DNA of 64,000 nt, taken from NCBI RefSeq assembly GCF_003265705.1, contig NW_020312894.1, forward strand, positions 2,525,028 through 2,589,027, written 5' to 3'. A model generated the notes under the pieces. That model did no database searches, was not told the DNA's origin, and saw only the letters and a program-made list of their open reading frames with translations. The stretch is from Callorhinus ursinus. Its lineage: Eukaryota > Chordata > Mammalia > Carnivora > Otariidae. A program made the position numbers and the translations under genes. Of the stretch, positions 11,396 to 22,689 are shown piece after piece. The first letter of the stretch is position 1; each line of letters opens with the position of its first letter.

Positions 11396-13994
11396 ATCAT
11401 TAAAATGAAGTCCTCGTCAATAAGCCAATTAAAGGAAGAACACCACACTCTCAACCTGAAGGCATTTTTATAGGATTGCGGCTGTGCTTAAACTCCATGT
11501 CTTTGAACCTCATGGAGCACACCAAAGTCGCCCTCTCTCCCACACAAGGGTGGCCCCTGGTCCTCAGGGCGCCAGGGATGTCGGGGCCTGGGCAGGAGGC
11601 CGTCACCTTGCAGAAGGGGGGTCAACTAGCAGTCCCCAGGATGAGGGTCCACGGCGCAGAAGTGAAGTTTGCAAGTCGCATAGGACTGTGCGCTCCGTGG
11701 GCGCTCACCAAGATCGCAGAAAATGTCACGGTGAGCTGTGGGGTATGCTTCTGGGGCAAGCCGACTTGACATTTTTCAGATGCTATAACAGTTCTTTATA
11801 AGGACATCTTACTCTTACATTTCCAGCTGTTCATCTTGAAGGCTTCTTGCTTCTCATGGGCTGAGAGTGTTTACGAGGTTTTATAATCAAACCTATGTTT
11901 TATGCACAACACCTGGACTACACTTTCCCTCATTCCACATCTTATTTAAATATAGGACTAGCTGTATCAATTGCCAAAGGACTTGTAAATACAGCTCCTT
12001 GATATTTCCAAACTTGGGCTGAACTCGGTGTTGGGGAAGGAAACAAAGCCTGCAGAAATGACAGTATCTGCTTTGATTGTGAGCCCTCTGTGAAAACCCA
12101 GTGTTTCATTTATGAAAGAACCAAGTGAGTTGGCATTTGAGTCTTCACAGCTGCAAGAAGAGACCAGAGCACGTCGGGTTCCACCCGTCTGTGGCCAGGA
12201 AGATACACTCTGGTTTGGGACACAGGAGAAGACTGGTAAGTCAGGGAATTTGCCAGCCCTTGAAATGCCAGCCAAGGCTTGGAAGACACAGATACCCCAT
12301 GGCTTTCTGGAGAAAACCAGATCCTTCTAGAAAGTCCATGGCTGTGAACCACATGAGGACAGGACCAAATGGAGTCTGGAGTCCAGCAATGTGATGCTGA
12401 CTCATGGGTACTCAAAAAAATCACGGGAAGCAGCCCATGTGGAAGAAGCCTGAGAGCTGATGGGGTCCTACAGGGTGGGTGTCCTGTTGCATTATAGGAT
12501 AGCTCGTGTGCCCGCCTCTGGGCTTTATATGCCAGTAGTGTCCTCGGTCTTACGACAACCAAAGGCACCTGCCCATTCCCACCACCTCCAGGCAGTGCTA
12601 CTAACTGACAGCCGCTGGTTACGAGTGATTTTTGACTAGCAGTGACATAACTGAGCCACCCGTGAAAGCAGACTTTCCCTCCACTTAGATGCTAATTGCA
12701 CACCTGGTCATCCCAGGGGTCGCCTCAATCAGCTGCTCGCTTGCCTGTCAGGAGAGGAGCTAAGTTTTCTTAAGGATCTGTGTTTAGTCTTCTATCCGGT
12801 TCTACTGAAGAGTGTTGGGCACATTTTCACAGAGGCATCAGACTCTACAGGGATGAAAACACAGACAGGAAACCAGTGAGCTTTAGGGCCACGGTCTTTC
12901 ACCATGACATGGAGCCCATCCACTTCTGATTCAGGAGCAACCAAGCCCATGGCCATGGCCCCATTAGCTATGAGAACCCCTGGATATGGGAAGTGGGCCT
13001 TGGGCTTCCAGGGGGCAGAGCGGCGGGGGACAAGGTGTCTGAGGGGAGGAGAAGCAAGCCAGCAGGTGATCCCACACCCCTGGATGAAGAAGATCAGGAA
13101 CTTCATGAAGACATTTAGGAGGGAGGTGAGAAGCCTCAGTCTCACAAAACAGTTCCCCAGAAACATCCAAATCTCCCAGATCACCACAGGAAGCTCAGGC
13201 CCAGCACGTCGAGATGAGCTGTGTGATGAAGGACCTTATGAGCCGCCCCATGGGGACACGTGTGGATCTAGGCAGCTCACCCCATGTGTCTCTCACCGTG
13301 GGGACATCTCTGAGGACAAAAGCAGGTGCACAGTTTGCTCAGTGGCATAAGGGAGGACAGGGCTGTGTGGAGAGCCCAGAGCATTCTCCAAACAGAAGAC
13401 AATGCCTTGTGTCGGATGCACAGCAGGGAGCAGAGCGGCTTCATCAGGGAGTGGGGGTCACACCATGTGGCTCCCCCTGCTAAGCTTCCAGGAGACCAGG
13501 GGCAGGATGGTTCAGAGAGAGGACATGTCATCAGCAGGTTACTAAACTCCTCCAGGAGAGGCCGATGCACAGCTGTGTTTTGGGAGTTTCCTGGTGTGCA
13601 CGCATCATTGCCCGTGCAACAGAACCCACTGACCTGGTCTGTCGCTAACCACCACAAGCCTAAACGTGAGACCTATGTCACAGCCAGCAGCAAGGAGGAG
13701 CCTCACGGAGACCTCTGCATCATCCCGGCTGGAGCTGTTAGCCCCGGCAGAGACGCTAGTGACCACCTAAACGGTGCGGAAGGCCAGGTTTCCTCATCTG
13801 ACTCAGAACACCATGGACAGAAATGCACGTTCTGAGCAAGGTCAGCGCGGGGCTTGGATCTCGGTTTCCGTGAGAATCAGGACATTCACGGCAAACATCG
13901 CATCAATGTCGCTGTCTGGAGGGTGTCTCCATCCACCCATAGTGTCCCAAACCAAAGGGGAGGGCGAGTGTGCTGGCGTGTGTCCGCACACCTT
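11396..13994. other. unique sequence, no gene recognised
   Basis: About 2.6 kb without a repeat I can name. Overlapping frames occur on both strands (for example 12110-12568 minus, 12904-13350 plus, 13326-13835 plus), none with recognisable domains, a signal peptide or a conserved-looking start. I treat them as chance. The 12900-13850 part is GC-rich and would be the first place to test for a decayed exon or retrocopy. Confidence 0.45.
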
Positions 13995-14217
13995 TAGCAA
14001 AAACGTATATATGCACATACGCCTATGTGTATATATTATGTATACACATATAAGTATATAGAGATTTTATGTGCACACATGTAAGTTTATACGTAAGTTT
14101 ATATGCGTGTATATAAACTATACATATGTAAACATGTATATATACCTACATAAACATAAACATATGTAAAAGTAGATATATGTGTGTGTATGTGTGTATG
14201 TGCCTATTTATATGATG
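13995..14217. repeat. TA/TG-rich low-complexity tract
   Basis: Over 200 bases of interspersed TATA, TGTATA, CACATA and ATGTGTG units with no single period. It is likely an old degenerate microsatellite cluster. Such sequence is prone to strand unwinding and length change. Confidence 0.85.
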
Positions 14218-15200
14218 CCTTTATGCACATTTTAAATTAATAGTAATGGCTTGCCCTCCCAAATTCATCATGAGGTAGAGCCGAAATCTCTTTGCTAATG
14301 TGGCAGAGTGGCCCAGGGGCCTCCAGGTTCCCTGTCTGGAGGAAGGGGGCAGAAGAAGCCTTCTAGAGTTGTCTCGTAGTGCACTGTTGACAGATTTCCT
14401 CGGCCAGATTGATGGTGTTGATGAGCAAACCAGCTGCAGAGAACACTGCGCTCTCCTCTCACAGGGGAATGATGAGCCTCCGCACAAGTTCATACAAACA
14501 AACGAATTGAAGCAATCTGCACCATTGCTCAAATGCTTCACTTAAATTCTTTTCTTGCAGCCTCCATTGATTCAGGGAAAATCCACATTTGGCTTTGTTT
14601 TCCCCCGGAGAATGAATGACCTTGTCCTGCTCCTGACCCCGCCAACAGCCAGTAGAGAAATACTGCAGGAACACGTTGCGGCGCGGGGTGGGTGGCCGTG
14701 ATTTTGCCATGAACCCCACCACGTGGGGCTCGGCCTCCTACTGCAATAACTCTGTTTCATAAATATTTAATATTTCAGCAATGTTTTCTTAAACCAAAAG
14801 TTGACCGTTTTTCAAAGTAATCATATAAGTGATCAGTATTTGCATGCCTGAGGACATAGGAAATTTGCATCTGGCATGTCTGAGCCAAAATTAGACATTT
14901 ATACATGTTGTTCACATTGCTTGTCATTAGACCTAACTTGCTACCGCTCTCTGCATTTGGTTTCCTGCTAGAAAAATATTTCCTCTTTGAAACAAAATCA
15001 CCCATGAAAATTACACTTGTTCTGGGAATGGTAATGTGCCCCTCTAAGACTTTTTAAATGGTCTTTTCAAGGAGGAAAAAGTTTGCTGGGAAAATGCACT
15101 TGACCTCACACGGAGAACCCCACAACTGAGGGTTCCATTCCAATTATCACGCTCCAGCGAGGTGTGTTTGCTTGCTTTGTCCTTTGCATAATTCAGTTCT
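14218..15200. promoter_or_regulatory. unrepetitive block with paired octamer motifs (candidate regulatory DNA)
   Basis: This block has no recognisable repeat, has mixed base composition, and carries two exact ATTTGCAT octamers (14838-14845 and 14863-14870), both on the plus strand and 25 bp apart. Octamers bind POU-family factors such as OCT1/OCT2/OCT4. An AT-rich segment with homeobox-like TAATTT/ATAAATATTTAAT words lies just upstream. Absence of repeats within a repeat-dense window can reflect constraint, but here that is inference. No open frame looks genuine. Confidence 0.3.
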
Positions 15201-15597
15201 TAAATAACAACTTGGTATCCAGACTATCATTTCCCCCCTCTTTACTAACACCCAAGGAAGAGAGAGAGCCAGACCACAGGACAAAGAGGTGGTAAACCAC
15301 AGAGGATGGGAAGTAGAAATAAGGACGGAGAAAAGTAACATGGGTTCCAAAGCGACAGGTTTGGGTTTGAGTGGTCTTTCAAAGGCTGGAGGAGGGACTC
15401 CTTCGGTCTTCTGGAGCTAGGACTTAAATAAAATCTTTAAGAAAGGGATGCAACCCTCATCCAGGAACGTAGATTGGTCTATTCCTTGGACCTTCCTTTC
15501 CACACTTGGGAGTTTTCGTTTCCAGGACCCTGGGTATGATTTGGCCCATTCCATGTGGCTGCCAGCCTCCTCCCAGCCAGGGCCCTCTGCATGAGGT
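15201..15597. other. unique sequence left of the complete L1
   Basis: No gene or repeat recognised. This is the pre-insertion target locus of the L1 at 15614-22652 and resumes at 22669. Confidence 0.5.
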
Positions 15598-15613
15598 CCT
15601 TGTGAAATGTTCT
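15598..15613 (+). repeat. left target-site duplication of L1
   Basis: CCTTGTGAAATGTTCT is repeated exactly at 22653-22668. A perfect 16-bp direct repeat flanking the poly-A end and the 5' end of the element is the hallmark of target-primed reverse transcription. Confidence 0.95.
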
Positions 15614-16077
15614 TTTTTTTAATCGCAAATTTATTTTTTTTATTATGTTATGTTAATCACCATACATTACATCATTAGTTTTTGATGTAGCACTCCATGA
15701 TTCATTATTTGCATATAACACCCAGTGCTCCATGCAGTACGTGCCCTCTTTAATACCCATCACCAGGCTAACTCATCCCCCCACCCCCTCCACTCTAGAA
15801 CCCGCAGTTTGTTTCTGACTCCATAGTATCTCATGGTTCATCTCACCCTACGATTTCCCCCCTTCATTCTTCCCCTCCTGCTATCTTCATTTTTTTTAAA
15901 CAATTATACTGTATTATTTGTTTCAGAAGTACAGATCTGTGATTCAACAGTCTCACACAATTCACAGCGCTCACCGTAGCACATACCCTCCCCAGTGTCT
16001 ATCACTCAGCCACCCCATCCCTCCCACCCACAACCACTCCAGTAACACTCAGTTTGTTTGCTGAGATTAAGAATTCC

Positions 16078-19000
16078 TCATATCAGTGAGGTCATATGAT
16101 ACATGTCTTTCTCTGATTGCCTTATTTTGCTCAGCAAAATACCCTCCAGTTCCATCCACATCGTTGCAAATGGCAAGATTTCATTCCTTTGGATGGCTGC
16201 ATAATATTCCATTGTGTATATATACCACCTCTTCTTTATCCATTCATCTGTTGATGGACATCTTGGCTCTTTCCACAGTTTGGCTATTGTGGACATTACT
16301 GCTATAAACATCAGGGTGCACGTACCCCTTTGGATCCCTACATTTGTATCTTTGGGGTAAATACCCATTAGTACAATTCCTGGATCGTATGGTAGCTCTA
16401 TTTTCAACTGTTTGAGGAACCTCCATACTGTTTTCCAGAGTGGCTGCACCACTTGCATTCCCACCAACAGTGTAGGAGGGTTCCCCTTTCTCCACATCCC
16501 CGCCAACATCTGTCGTTTCCTGACTTGTTAATTTTAGCCATTCTGACTGGTGTGAGGTGGTATCTCATGGAGGTTTTGATTTGTATTTCCCTGACGCCGA
16601 GCGATGTTGAGCAATTTTTCATGTGTCTGTGGCCATTTGGATGTCTTCTCTGGAAAAATGTCTGTTCATGTATTCTGCCCATTTCTTGATTGGATCATTT
16701 GTTCTTTGGGTGTTGAGTTTGATAAGTTCTTTATAGATTTTGGATACTAACCCTGTAACTGATATGTAATTTGCAAATATCTTCTCCCAATCTGTCGGTT
16801 GTCTTTTGGTTTTGTGGACTGTTTCTTTTGCTGTGCAAAAGCTTTTTATCTTGATGAAATCCCAATCGTTCATTTTTGCCCTTGCTTCCTTTGCCTTTGG
16901 TGATGGTTCTAGTAAGAAGTTACTGAAGCTGAGGTCGAAGAGGTTGCTGCCTGGGTTCTCCTTTAGGATTTTGCTGAACTCCTGTCTCACATTTGGGTCT
17001 TTCAACCATTTGGAGTCTATTTTTGTGTGTGGTGTAAGGAAAATGTCCAGTTTCATTCTTCTGCATGTGGCTGTCCAATTTTCCCAACACCATGTGTTGA
17101 AGAGACTGTCTTTTTTCCATTGGATGTTCTTTCCTGCTTTGTTGAAGATGAGTTGACCATAGACTTGAGGGTCCATTTCTGGGCTCTCGATTCTGTTCCA
17201 TTGATCTATGTGTCTGTTTTTGTGCCAGTACCATACTGCCTTGATGAGGACAGCTTTGTAATAGAGCTGGAAGTCCGAAATTGTGATGCCACCAGCTTTG
17301 CTTTCCTTTTTCAACATTCCTCTGGCTTTTCGGGGTCTTTTCTAGTTCCATACAAATTTTAGGATTATTTGATCCATTTTTTTGCAAAAAGATGATGGTA
17401 TTTTGATGGGGATTGCATTGAATGTGTAGATTGCTCTAGGTAGCATTGACATCTTCACAATATTTGTTCTTCCAATCCATGAGCATGGAACGTCTTTCCA
17501 TTTCTTTGTGTCTTCCTCAATTTCTTTCATGAGTATTTTATACTTTTCTGAGTACAGATTCTTTGCTTCCTTGGTTAGATTTATTCCTAGGTATCTTATG
17601 GTTTTGGGTGCAATTGTAAATGGGATTGACTTTTTAATTTCTCATTCTTCTGTCTTGTTGTTGGTGTATAGGAATGCCACTGATATCTGTGCATTGATTT
17701 TATTCCTGCCACTTTACTGAATTCCTGTATGAGTTTTAGCAGTTTTGAGGTGAAGTCTTTTGGGTTTTCTGCATAAAGTATCATATCATCTGCAAAGACT
17801 GAGACTTTGACTTCTTCTTTGCCGATTCAGATGACTTTTATTTATTTATTTTTTTTGGTGGTCTGATTGCTGTGGCTGGCACTTCTAATACTATGTTGAA
17901 TACCAGTGGTGATAGTGGACATCCCTGCCGCGTTCCTGACCTTTGTGGGAAAGCTCTCAGTTTTTCCCCATTGAGAATGACATTTGCTGTGGGTTTTTCA
18001 TAGATAGATTTATGAGATGGAGGTATGTACCCTCTATCCCTATACTCTGAAGAGTTTTGATCAAGAAAGGATGCTGTACTTTGTCAAATGCTTTTTCTGC
18101 ATCTATTGAGAGGATCATATGATTCTTGTTCTTTCTTTTATTAATATATTGTATCACATTGATTGATTGATTTGAGGATGTTGAACCAACCTTGTAGCCC
18201 AGGGATAAATCTCACTCAGTTGTGGTGAATAATCCTTTTAATGTACTGTTGGATCCTATTGGCTAGTATTTTGGTGAGAATTTTTGCATCCATGTTCATC
18301 AGGGATATTGGTCTGTAATTCTCCTTTTTGATGGGGTCTTTGTCTGGTTTGGGGATCAAGGTAATGGTGGCCTCATAAAACGAGTTTGGAAGTTTTCCTT
18401 CCATTTCTATTTTTTGGAACAGTTTCAGAAGAATAGGTATTAATTCTTTTTTAAAGGTTTGGTAGAATTCCCCTGAGAAGCCATCTGGCCCTGGGCTTTT
18501 GTTTGTTGGGAGATTTTTGATGACTGCTTCAATTTCCTTAGTGGTTATAGGTTGTTCAGTTTTTCTACTTCTTCCTGGTTCAATTTTGGTAGTTGATACA
18601 TCTCTAGGAATGCATCCATTTCTTCCAGATTATCTAATTTGCTGGTATATAGTTGCTCATAATATGTTCTTTATAATTGTTTGTATTTCTTTGGTGTTGG
18701 TTGTGATCTCTCCTCTTTCATTCATGACTTTATTTATTTGGGTCATTTCTCTTTTCTTTTTGGTAAGTCTGGCCAGGGTGTTATCAATCTTGTTAATTCT
18801 TTCAAAGAACCAGCTCCTAGTTTTATTGATCTGTTCTACTGTTCTTTTGGTTTCTATTTCAGTGATTTCTGCTCTGATCTTTATTATTTCTCTTCTCCTG
18901 CTGGGTTTAGGCTTTATTTGCTGTTCTTTCTCCAGCTCCTTTAGGTGTAGGGTTAGGTTGTGTATTTGAGACCTTTCTTGTTTCTTGAGAAAGGCTTGTA

Positions 19001-19901
19001 TTGCTATATACTTTCCTCTCAGGACTGCCTTTGCTGCATCCCAAAGATTTTGAACAGTTGTGTTTTCATTTTCATTGGTTTCCATGAATTTTTTTAATTC
19101 TTCTTTAATTTCCTGGTTGACCCATTCATTCTTTAGTAGGATGCTCTTTAGCCTCCATGTAGTTGAGTTCTTTCTGAGTTTCCTCTTGTGATTGAGTTCC
19201 AGTTTCAAAGCACTCTGGTCCAAAAATATGCAGGGAATGATCCCAATCTTTTGGTACCGGTTGAGACTTGATTTGTGACCTAGGATGTGATCTATTCTGG
19301 AGAATGTTCCATGGGCACTAGAGAAGAATGTGTATTCCGTTGCTTTGGGATGGAACATTCTGAATATGTCTGTGAAGTCCATTTGGTCCAGTGTGTCATT
19401 TAAAATCTTTATTTCCTTGTTGATCTTTTGCTTAGATGATCTGTCCATTTCAGTGAGGGCAGTGTTAAAGTCCCCCACTATTATTGTATTGTAGTCAATG
19501 TATTTCTTTGCTTTTGTTATTAATTGGCTTATATAATTGGCTGCTCCCATGTTAGGGGCATAGATATTTACAATTGTTAAATCTTCTTGTGGGATAGACC
19601 CTTTAAGTAGGATATAGTGTCCTTCCTCATCTCTTATTACAGTCTTTGTTTTAAAATCTAATTTGTCTGATAGAAGGATTGCCACCCCAGCTTTCTTTTG
19701 GTGTCCATTAGCATGGTAAATCGTTTTCCACCCCTTCACTTTCAATCTGGGGGTGTCTTTGTGTCTAAAATGAGTCTCTTGCAGACAGCATATCGGTGGG
19801 TCTCGTTTTTTTATCCAATCTGGTAGCCTGTTTCTTTTGATTGGGGCACTGAGCCCATTTACATTCAGGGTAACTATTGAAAGATAGTAATTTAGTGCCA
19901 T
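16078..19901 (-). pseudogene. ORF2: L1 ORF2 pseudogene (endonuclease/reverse transcriptase)
   Basis: L1 ORF2p nicks target DNA and reverse-transcribes L1 RNA in place. Here the 3.8-kb span equals the usual 1,270-codon length, but the frame is broken. The first 414 codons (19901-18657) are open, start MALNYYLS and include the apurinic-like endonuclease: QETHF, the VGDFNT strand, and the catalytic SRIDHI motif. They continue into the Z region. The reverse-transcriptase core follows in pieces (18404-18216, 18157-17957, 17784-17596, 17530-17342, 17317-16619), changing frame several times. The C-terminal cysteine region ([18 protein letters not shown]) is at about 16510-16450. At least four frameshifts and several stops are implied. 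The start is set by alignment with 62053 in the second copy. Confidence 0.93.
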
Positions 19902-19982
19902 TGTATTGCCAGTAAGGTGACTGTTCCTGTATATTGTCTGTGTTCCTTTCTGTTCTATGTTACTTTTAGGCTCTCTCTTTGC

Positions 19983-20873
19983 TCAGAGGACCCCTTTCAA
20001 TATTTCTTGGAGGGCTGGTTTCCTGTTTGCAAATTCGTGTAGTTGTTGTTTGTCCTGGAAGCTTTTTATCTCTCCTTCTATTTTCAATGACAGCCTAGCT
20101 GGATATAGTGTTCTTGGCTGCATATTTTTCTCATTTAGTGCTCTGAAGATATCATGCCAGTCCTTTCTGGCCTGCCAGGTCTCTGTGGATAGGTCTGTTG
20201 CCAGTGTAACGTTTCTACCATTGTAGGTTACAGATCTCTTGTCCCAAGCTGCTTTCAGGATTCTCTCTTTGTCTCTGAGACTCGTAAGTTTTACTATTAG
20301 ATGTCGGGGTGATGACCTATTTTTACTGATTTTGAGAGGGGTTCTCTGTGTCTCCTGGATTTTGATGCCTGTTTCCTCCCCCACATTAGGGAAGTTCTCT
20401 GCTATAATTTGCTCCAATATACCTTCTGCCCCCCTCTCTCTTTCTTCTTCTGGGATCCCAATTATTCTAATATTGTTTCATCTTATGGTATCACTTATCT
20501 CTTGAATTTTGCCTTTGTTATCCAGTAGTTGTTTAACTCTTTTTTCTCAGCTTCTTTATTTTCCATCATTTGGTCTTCTATATCTCTAATTCTCTCTTCT
20601 GCCTCATTTATCCTAGCAGATAGAGCCTCCATTTTTTATTGCACCTCATTAATAGCCTTTTTGATTTCGTCTTGGTTAGATTTTAGTTCTTTTATTTCTC
20701 CAGAATGGGTTTCTCTAATATATTCCATGCTTTATTCAAGCCTATCTAGTATCTTTAAAATCATCATTCTGAACTCTAATTCCGACATCTTACTAAAGTC
20801 CATATTGATTAGGTCCCTGCAGTCAGTACTGCCTCTTGTTCTTTTTTTCAGGTGATTTTTTCCATCTTGTCAT
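19983..20873 (-). pseudogene. ORF1: L1 ORF1 pseudogene (RNA-binding chaperone)
   Basis: L1 ORF1p is a coiled-coil trimer that coats L1 RNA. The start is placed at the ATG at 20873, followed by T-R-W-K-K-S-P, by alignment with the other copy's MTRRKKSP start at 63032. Total length is 297 codons, slightly short of the human protein. The 3' half (20417-19983) is open and holds the C-terminal domain (TWQARKDWHDIFRALNEK, then YPARLS). The 5' half has stops. One near 20480 is TGA where the sister copy has CGA, a CpG-decay change; another near 20637 is TAA. It lies 81 bases upstream of ORF2 in the usual dicistronic order. Confidence 0.9.
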
Positions 20874-21050
20874 TTTGTCCAGAGGAGAATAGATGAATGA
20901 GAGAACAAAATGCTAACAGAGTAACAATGTTCCCCCCAAAATATACACTAAACAAATCAGAAGAGACGTGAAACTGGGGGGAAAAAAGGGAAAGAAAGAA
21001 AAAAGAAAAAGATAAAAACAAACAAACAAAAACAAAATATGATCAAATGT

Positions 21051-21301
21051 GATCAGACTGGTGCATAGATCAGTGCCGCACACTAGATTTTGGGTGTATT
21101 TTGGTCTGTTAGCAGATAGTGCCTTTCAGAATTTTAAAGAAAGAAAAACTTATATATGTACAAAAATAAGGGTTAATACGATGATCGGATGGAGTATGAC
21201 CGTAAAGATGGAAATTATAAAAGATTTTGTAAAAGGAATTGATAAGAAGTTGGTTGAAAAAAGAAAGAAGAAGATTAAAAAAAAAAATAGGGAGAGAATG
21301 T
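21051..21301 (-). repeat. 5' UTR module, copy A
   Basis: Begins GATCAGACTGG and continues through ACACTAGA-TTT, a TTTTGGTCTGTTAG word, an AATAAGGGTTA word and an A-rich end. The next 260 bases repeat the same order at moderate identity, so this is an imperfect tandem duplication. The same pair occurs in the right-hand L1. Confidence 0.8.
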
Positions 21302-21560
21302 GATCAGGCAGGAGACTAGAACAAAGGCATACACTAGAGATTTAGGGTATATTTTGGTCTGTTAGAAGAAACTGTATGCCAAAATTTTAAAGAGCGAACA
21401 ACTTACATATATATACCAAAAATAAGGTTAACTACTATGAAGGGATAGAACATGACTCTAAAAATGAAAAATAAAAGAGATTTTTTAAAAAAGGGATTGA
21501 TAAGATATTGGTTGACAAAGGGAAAAAGAAAAATTCAAAAAAAAAAGAAAAAGAAAGTTA
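21302..21560 (-). repeat. 5' UTR module, copy B
   Basis: Diverged second unit starting GATCAGGCAGG. It shares CACTAGAGATTTAGGGTATA, TTTTGGTCTGTTAGA, AAAATTTTAAAGA, AATAAGG and GGGATTGATAAGATATTGGTTGA words with copy A in the same order. The copies are too diverged to be recent. Confidence 0.8.
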
Positions 21561-22630
21561 AAAAAAATTAACTTTGAGAGACTAAATAATCATGGGAAAA
21601 AAGTCATGAATTCTATGTGCAGTATTCCCCTAGCGCTGGAGTTCTGCCGTTCTCATTGGTAAACTTGGTCTTGGCTGGCTGTTCTTGCTGATCTTCTGGG
21701 GGAGGGGCCTGTTGCCGTGGTTCCCAAATGTCTTTGCTGGAGGCGTAACTGCCCCGCCCTTGTCGGTCCGGGCTAAATAATCTGCTCGGGTTTGCTCTCG
21801 GGAGCTTTTGTTCCCTGCAAGCTTTCGGTCCAGCTTTGGAGGATGAGAGTGAAATGGTGGCCTCCCAATCTCCACCCGGAGGAGCTGAGAACTCGGGGCC
21901 CCGCTCCTCAGTGCGCCCCCAGAGAAAAGCAGTCACTCCCATGTCCCCGGTCTCCGGCCGCACTCCGTGCTCACCCGGCCTGTGACCGAGCGTTTCTATC
22001 TCTGGCACCCGACCCCGTGTGGAGTCTCCAAACCCAGCAGATCCCTGCGGTGTGCTCCCGCGCCGCCCCTCCCGGGGGAGGAAGGGGAGTCTCCCCGGCT
22101 CTGCCGCCTGTTGGGTCCCTGCTGGGGGAGCAGTGGTCCGACTGTGTCGCGGATCAGTTTATGGCAACCCCGAGATGAGAGCCCGCGCCTGGGCTCCGTC
22201 TCTGCAGCCGGCTTCCCCGCTCCGATCCCTGGGAGCTCTGCCACACTCAGGCTCCCCCGGTCTTTCTGTGACCCCGAGGGTCCTGAGACCACACTGTCCC
22301 GCGAGGGTTCTACCCCCCGCTTAGCCACTGGAGCGACGTCCCTCAGTGGAGCTGACTTCTACAATTTCCGATTTTATGCTCCGCTGCTCTATCACCTGCC
22401 AGAAGCGGCAGACGGAGGCCCCCTCCCCCGCTGTCTATTTTCCTGAATATCGCCTCAGATTTACTTCTCAGCACGTCCTACCTTCCAGAAAGTGGTCGCT
22501 TTTCTGTTCAGAGAGTTGTTGCTATTCTTTTCTTCAATCTCCTATTGAATTCATAGGTGTTCAGAATGGTTTGATCCCTACCCAGCTGAATTCCTGGGAC
22601 CAGACTAAATTTAGGTCTCCTACTCCTCTG

Positions 22631-22639
22631 GCCATCTTG
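22631..22639 (-). promoter_or_regulatory. YY1-type motif
   Basis: CAAGATGGC on the L1 sense strand, about 14-22 bases from the mapped 5' end. It has the same position as in other mammalian L1 promoters and in the copy at 178-186. Confidence 0.6.
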
Positions 22640-22652
22640 CTCCTCCCCTGTC

Positions 22653-22668
22653 CCTTGTGAAATGTTCT
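22653..22668 (+). repeat. right target-site duplication of L1
   Basis: Exact partner of 15598-15613. It fixes the 5' end of the L1 at 22652. Confidence 0.95.
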
Positions 22669-22689
22669 GATTGGCCATTCGCCTTGCCT

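Larger units (their letters stand above)
15614..22652 (-). mobile_element. complete young-family L1 (about 7.0 kb), decayed
   Basis: On the minus strand the order is: 5' UTR (22652-20874), ORF1 (20873-19983), short spacer, ORF2 (19901-16078), 3' UTR and a poly-A tail (seen as T runs at 15613-15641). Exact 16-bp direct repeats flank it, so both ends are known and the copy is full length. Both genes contain several stops and frameshifts, so it cannot mobilise itself. The tail has two T runs separated by a 13-base spacer. It is more diverged than the related copy at 57795-64000 and therefore older or less constrained. Subfamily naming would need a library search. Confidence 0.95.
20874..22652 (-). 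promoter_or_regulatory. L1 5' UTR with internal promoter
   Basis: About 1.8 kb upstream of ORF1. The distal part (21610-22440) is strongly GC- and CpG-rich, as expected for an L1 internal RNA polymerase II promoter, and ends with a YY1-type motif. The proximal part (20940-21560) is A-rich and contains a two-copy duplicated module. Open frames across the GC-rich part on both strands probably reflect composition. Confidence 0.75.

Noticed and set aside
12792..13187. 131-codon minus-strand frame with a hydrophobic start
   Set aside because: No signal-peptide-like charge pattern beyond chance, no family match. Overlaps equally long frames on the other strand.
13995..14217. TA/TG-rich tract as an origin or CRISPR-like array
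   Set aside because: No regular spacing or repeated unit, and the genome is mammalian.
18499..18969. 156-codon plus-strand hydrophobic frame
   Set aside because: This is the antisense shadow of L1 ORF2, whose A-rich sense strand gives T-rich, Ile/Leu/Phe-rich translations resembling membrane proteins. The same occurs at 60825-61121.
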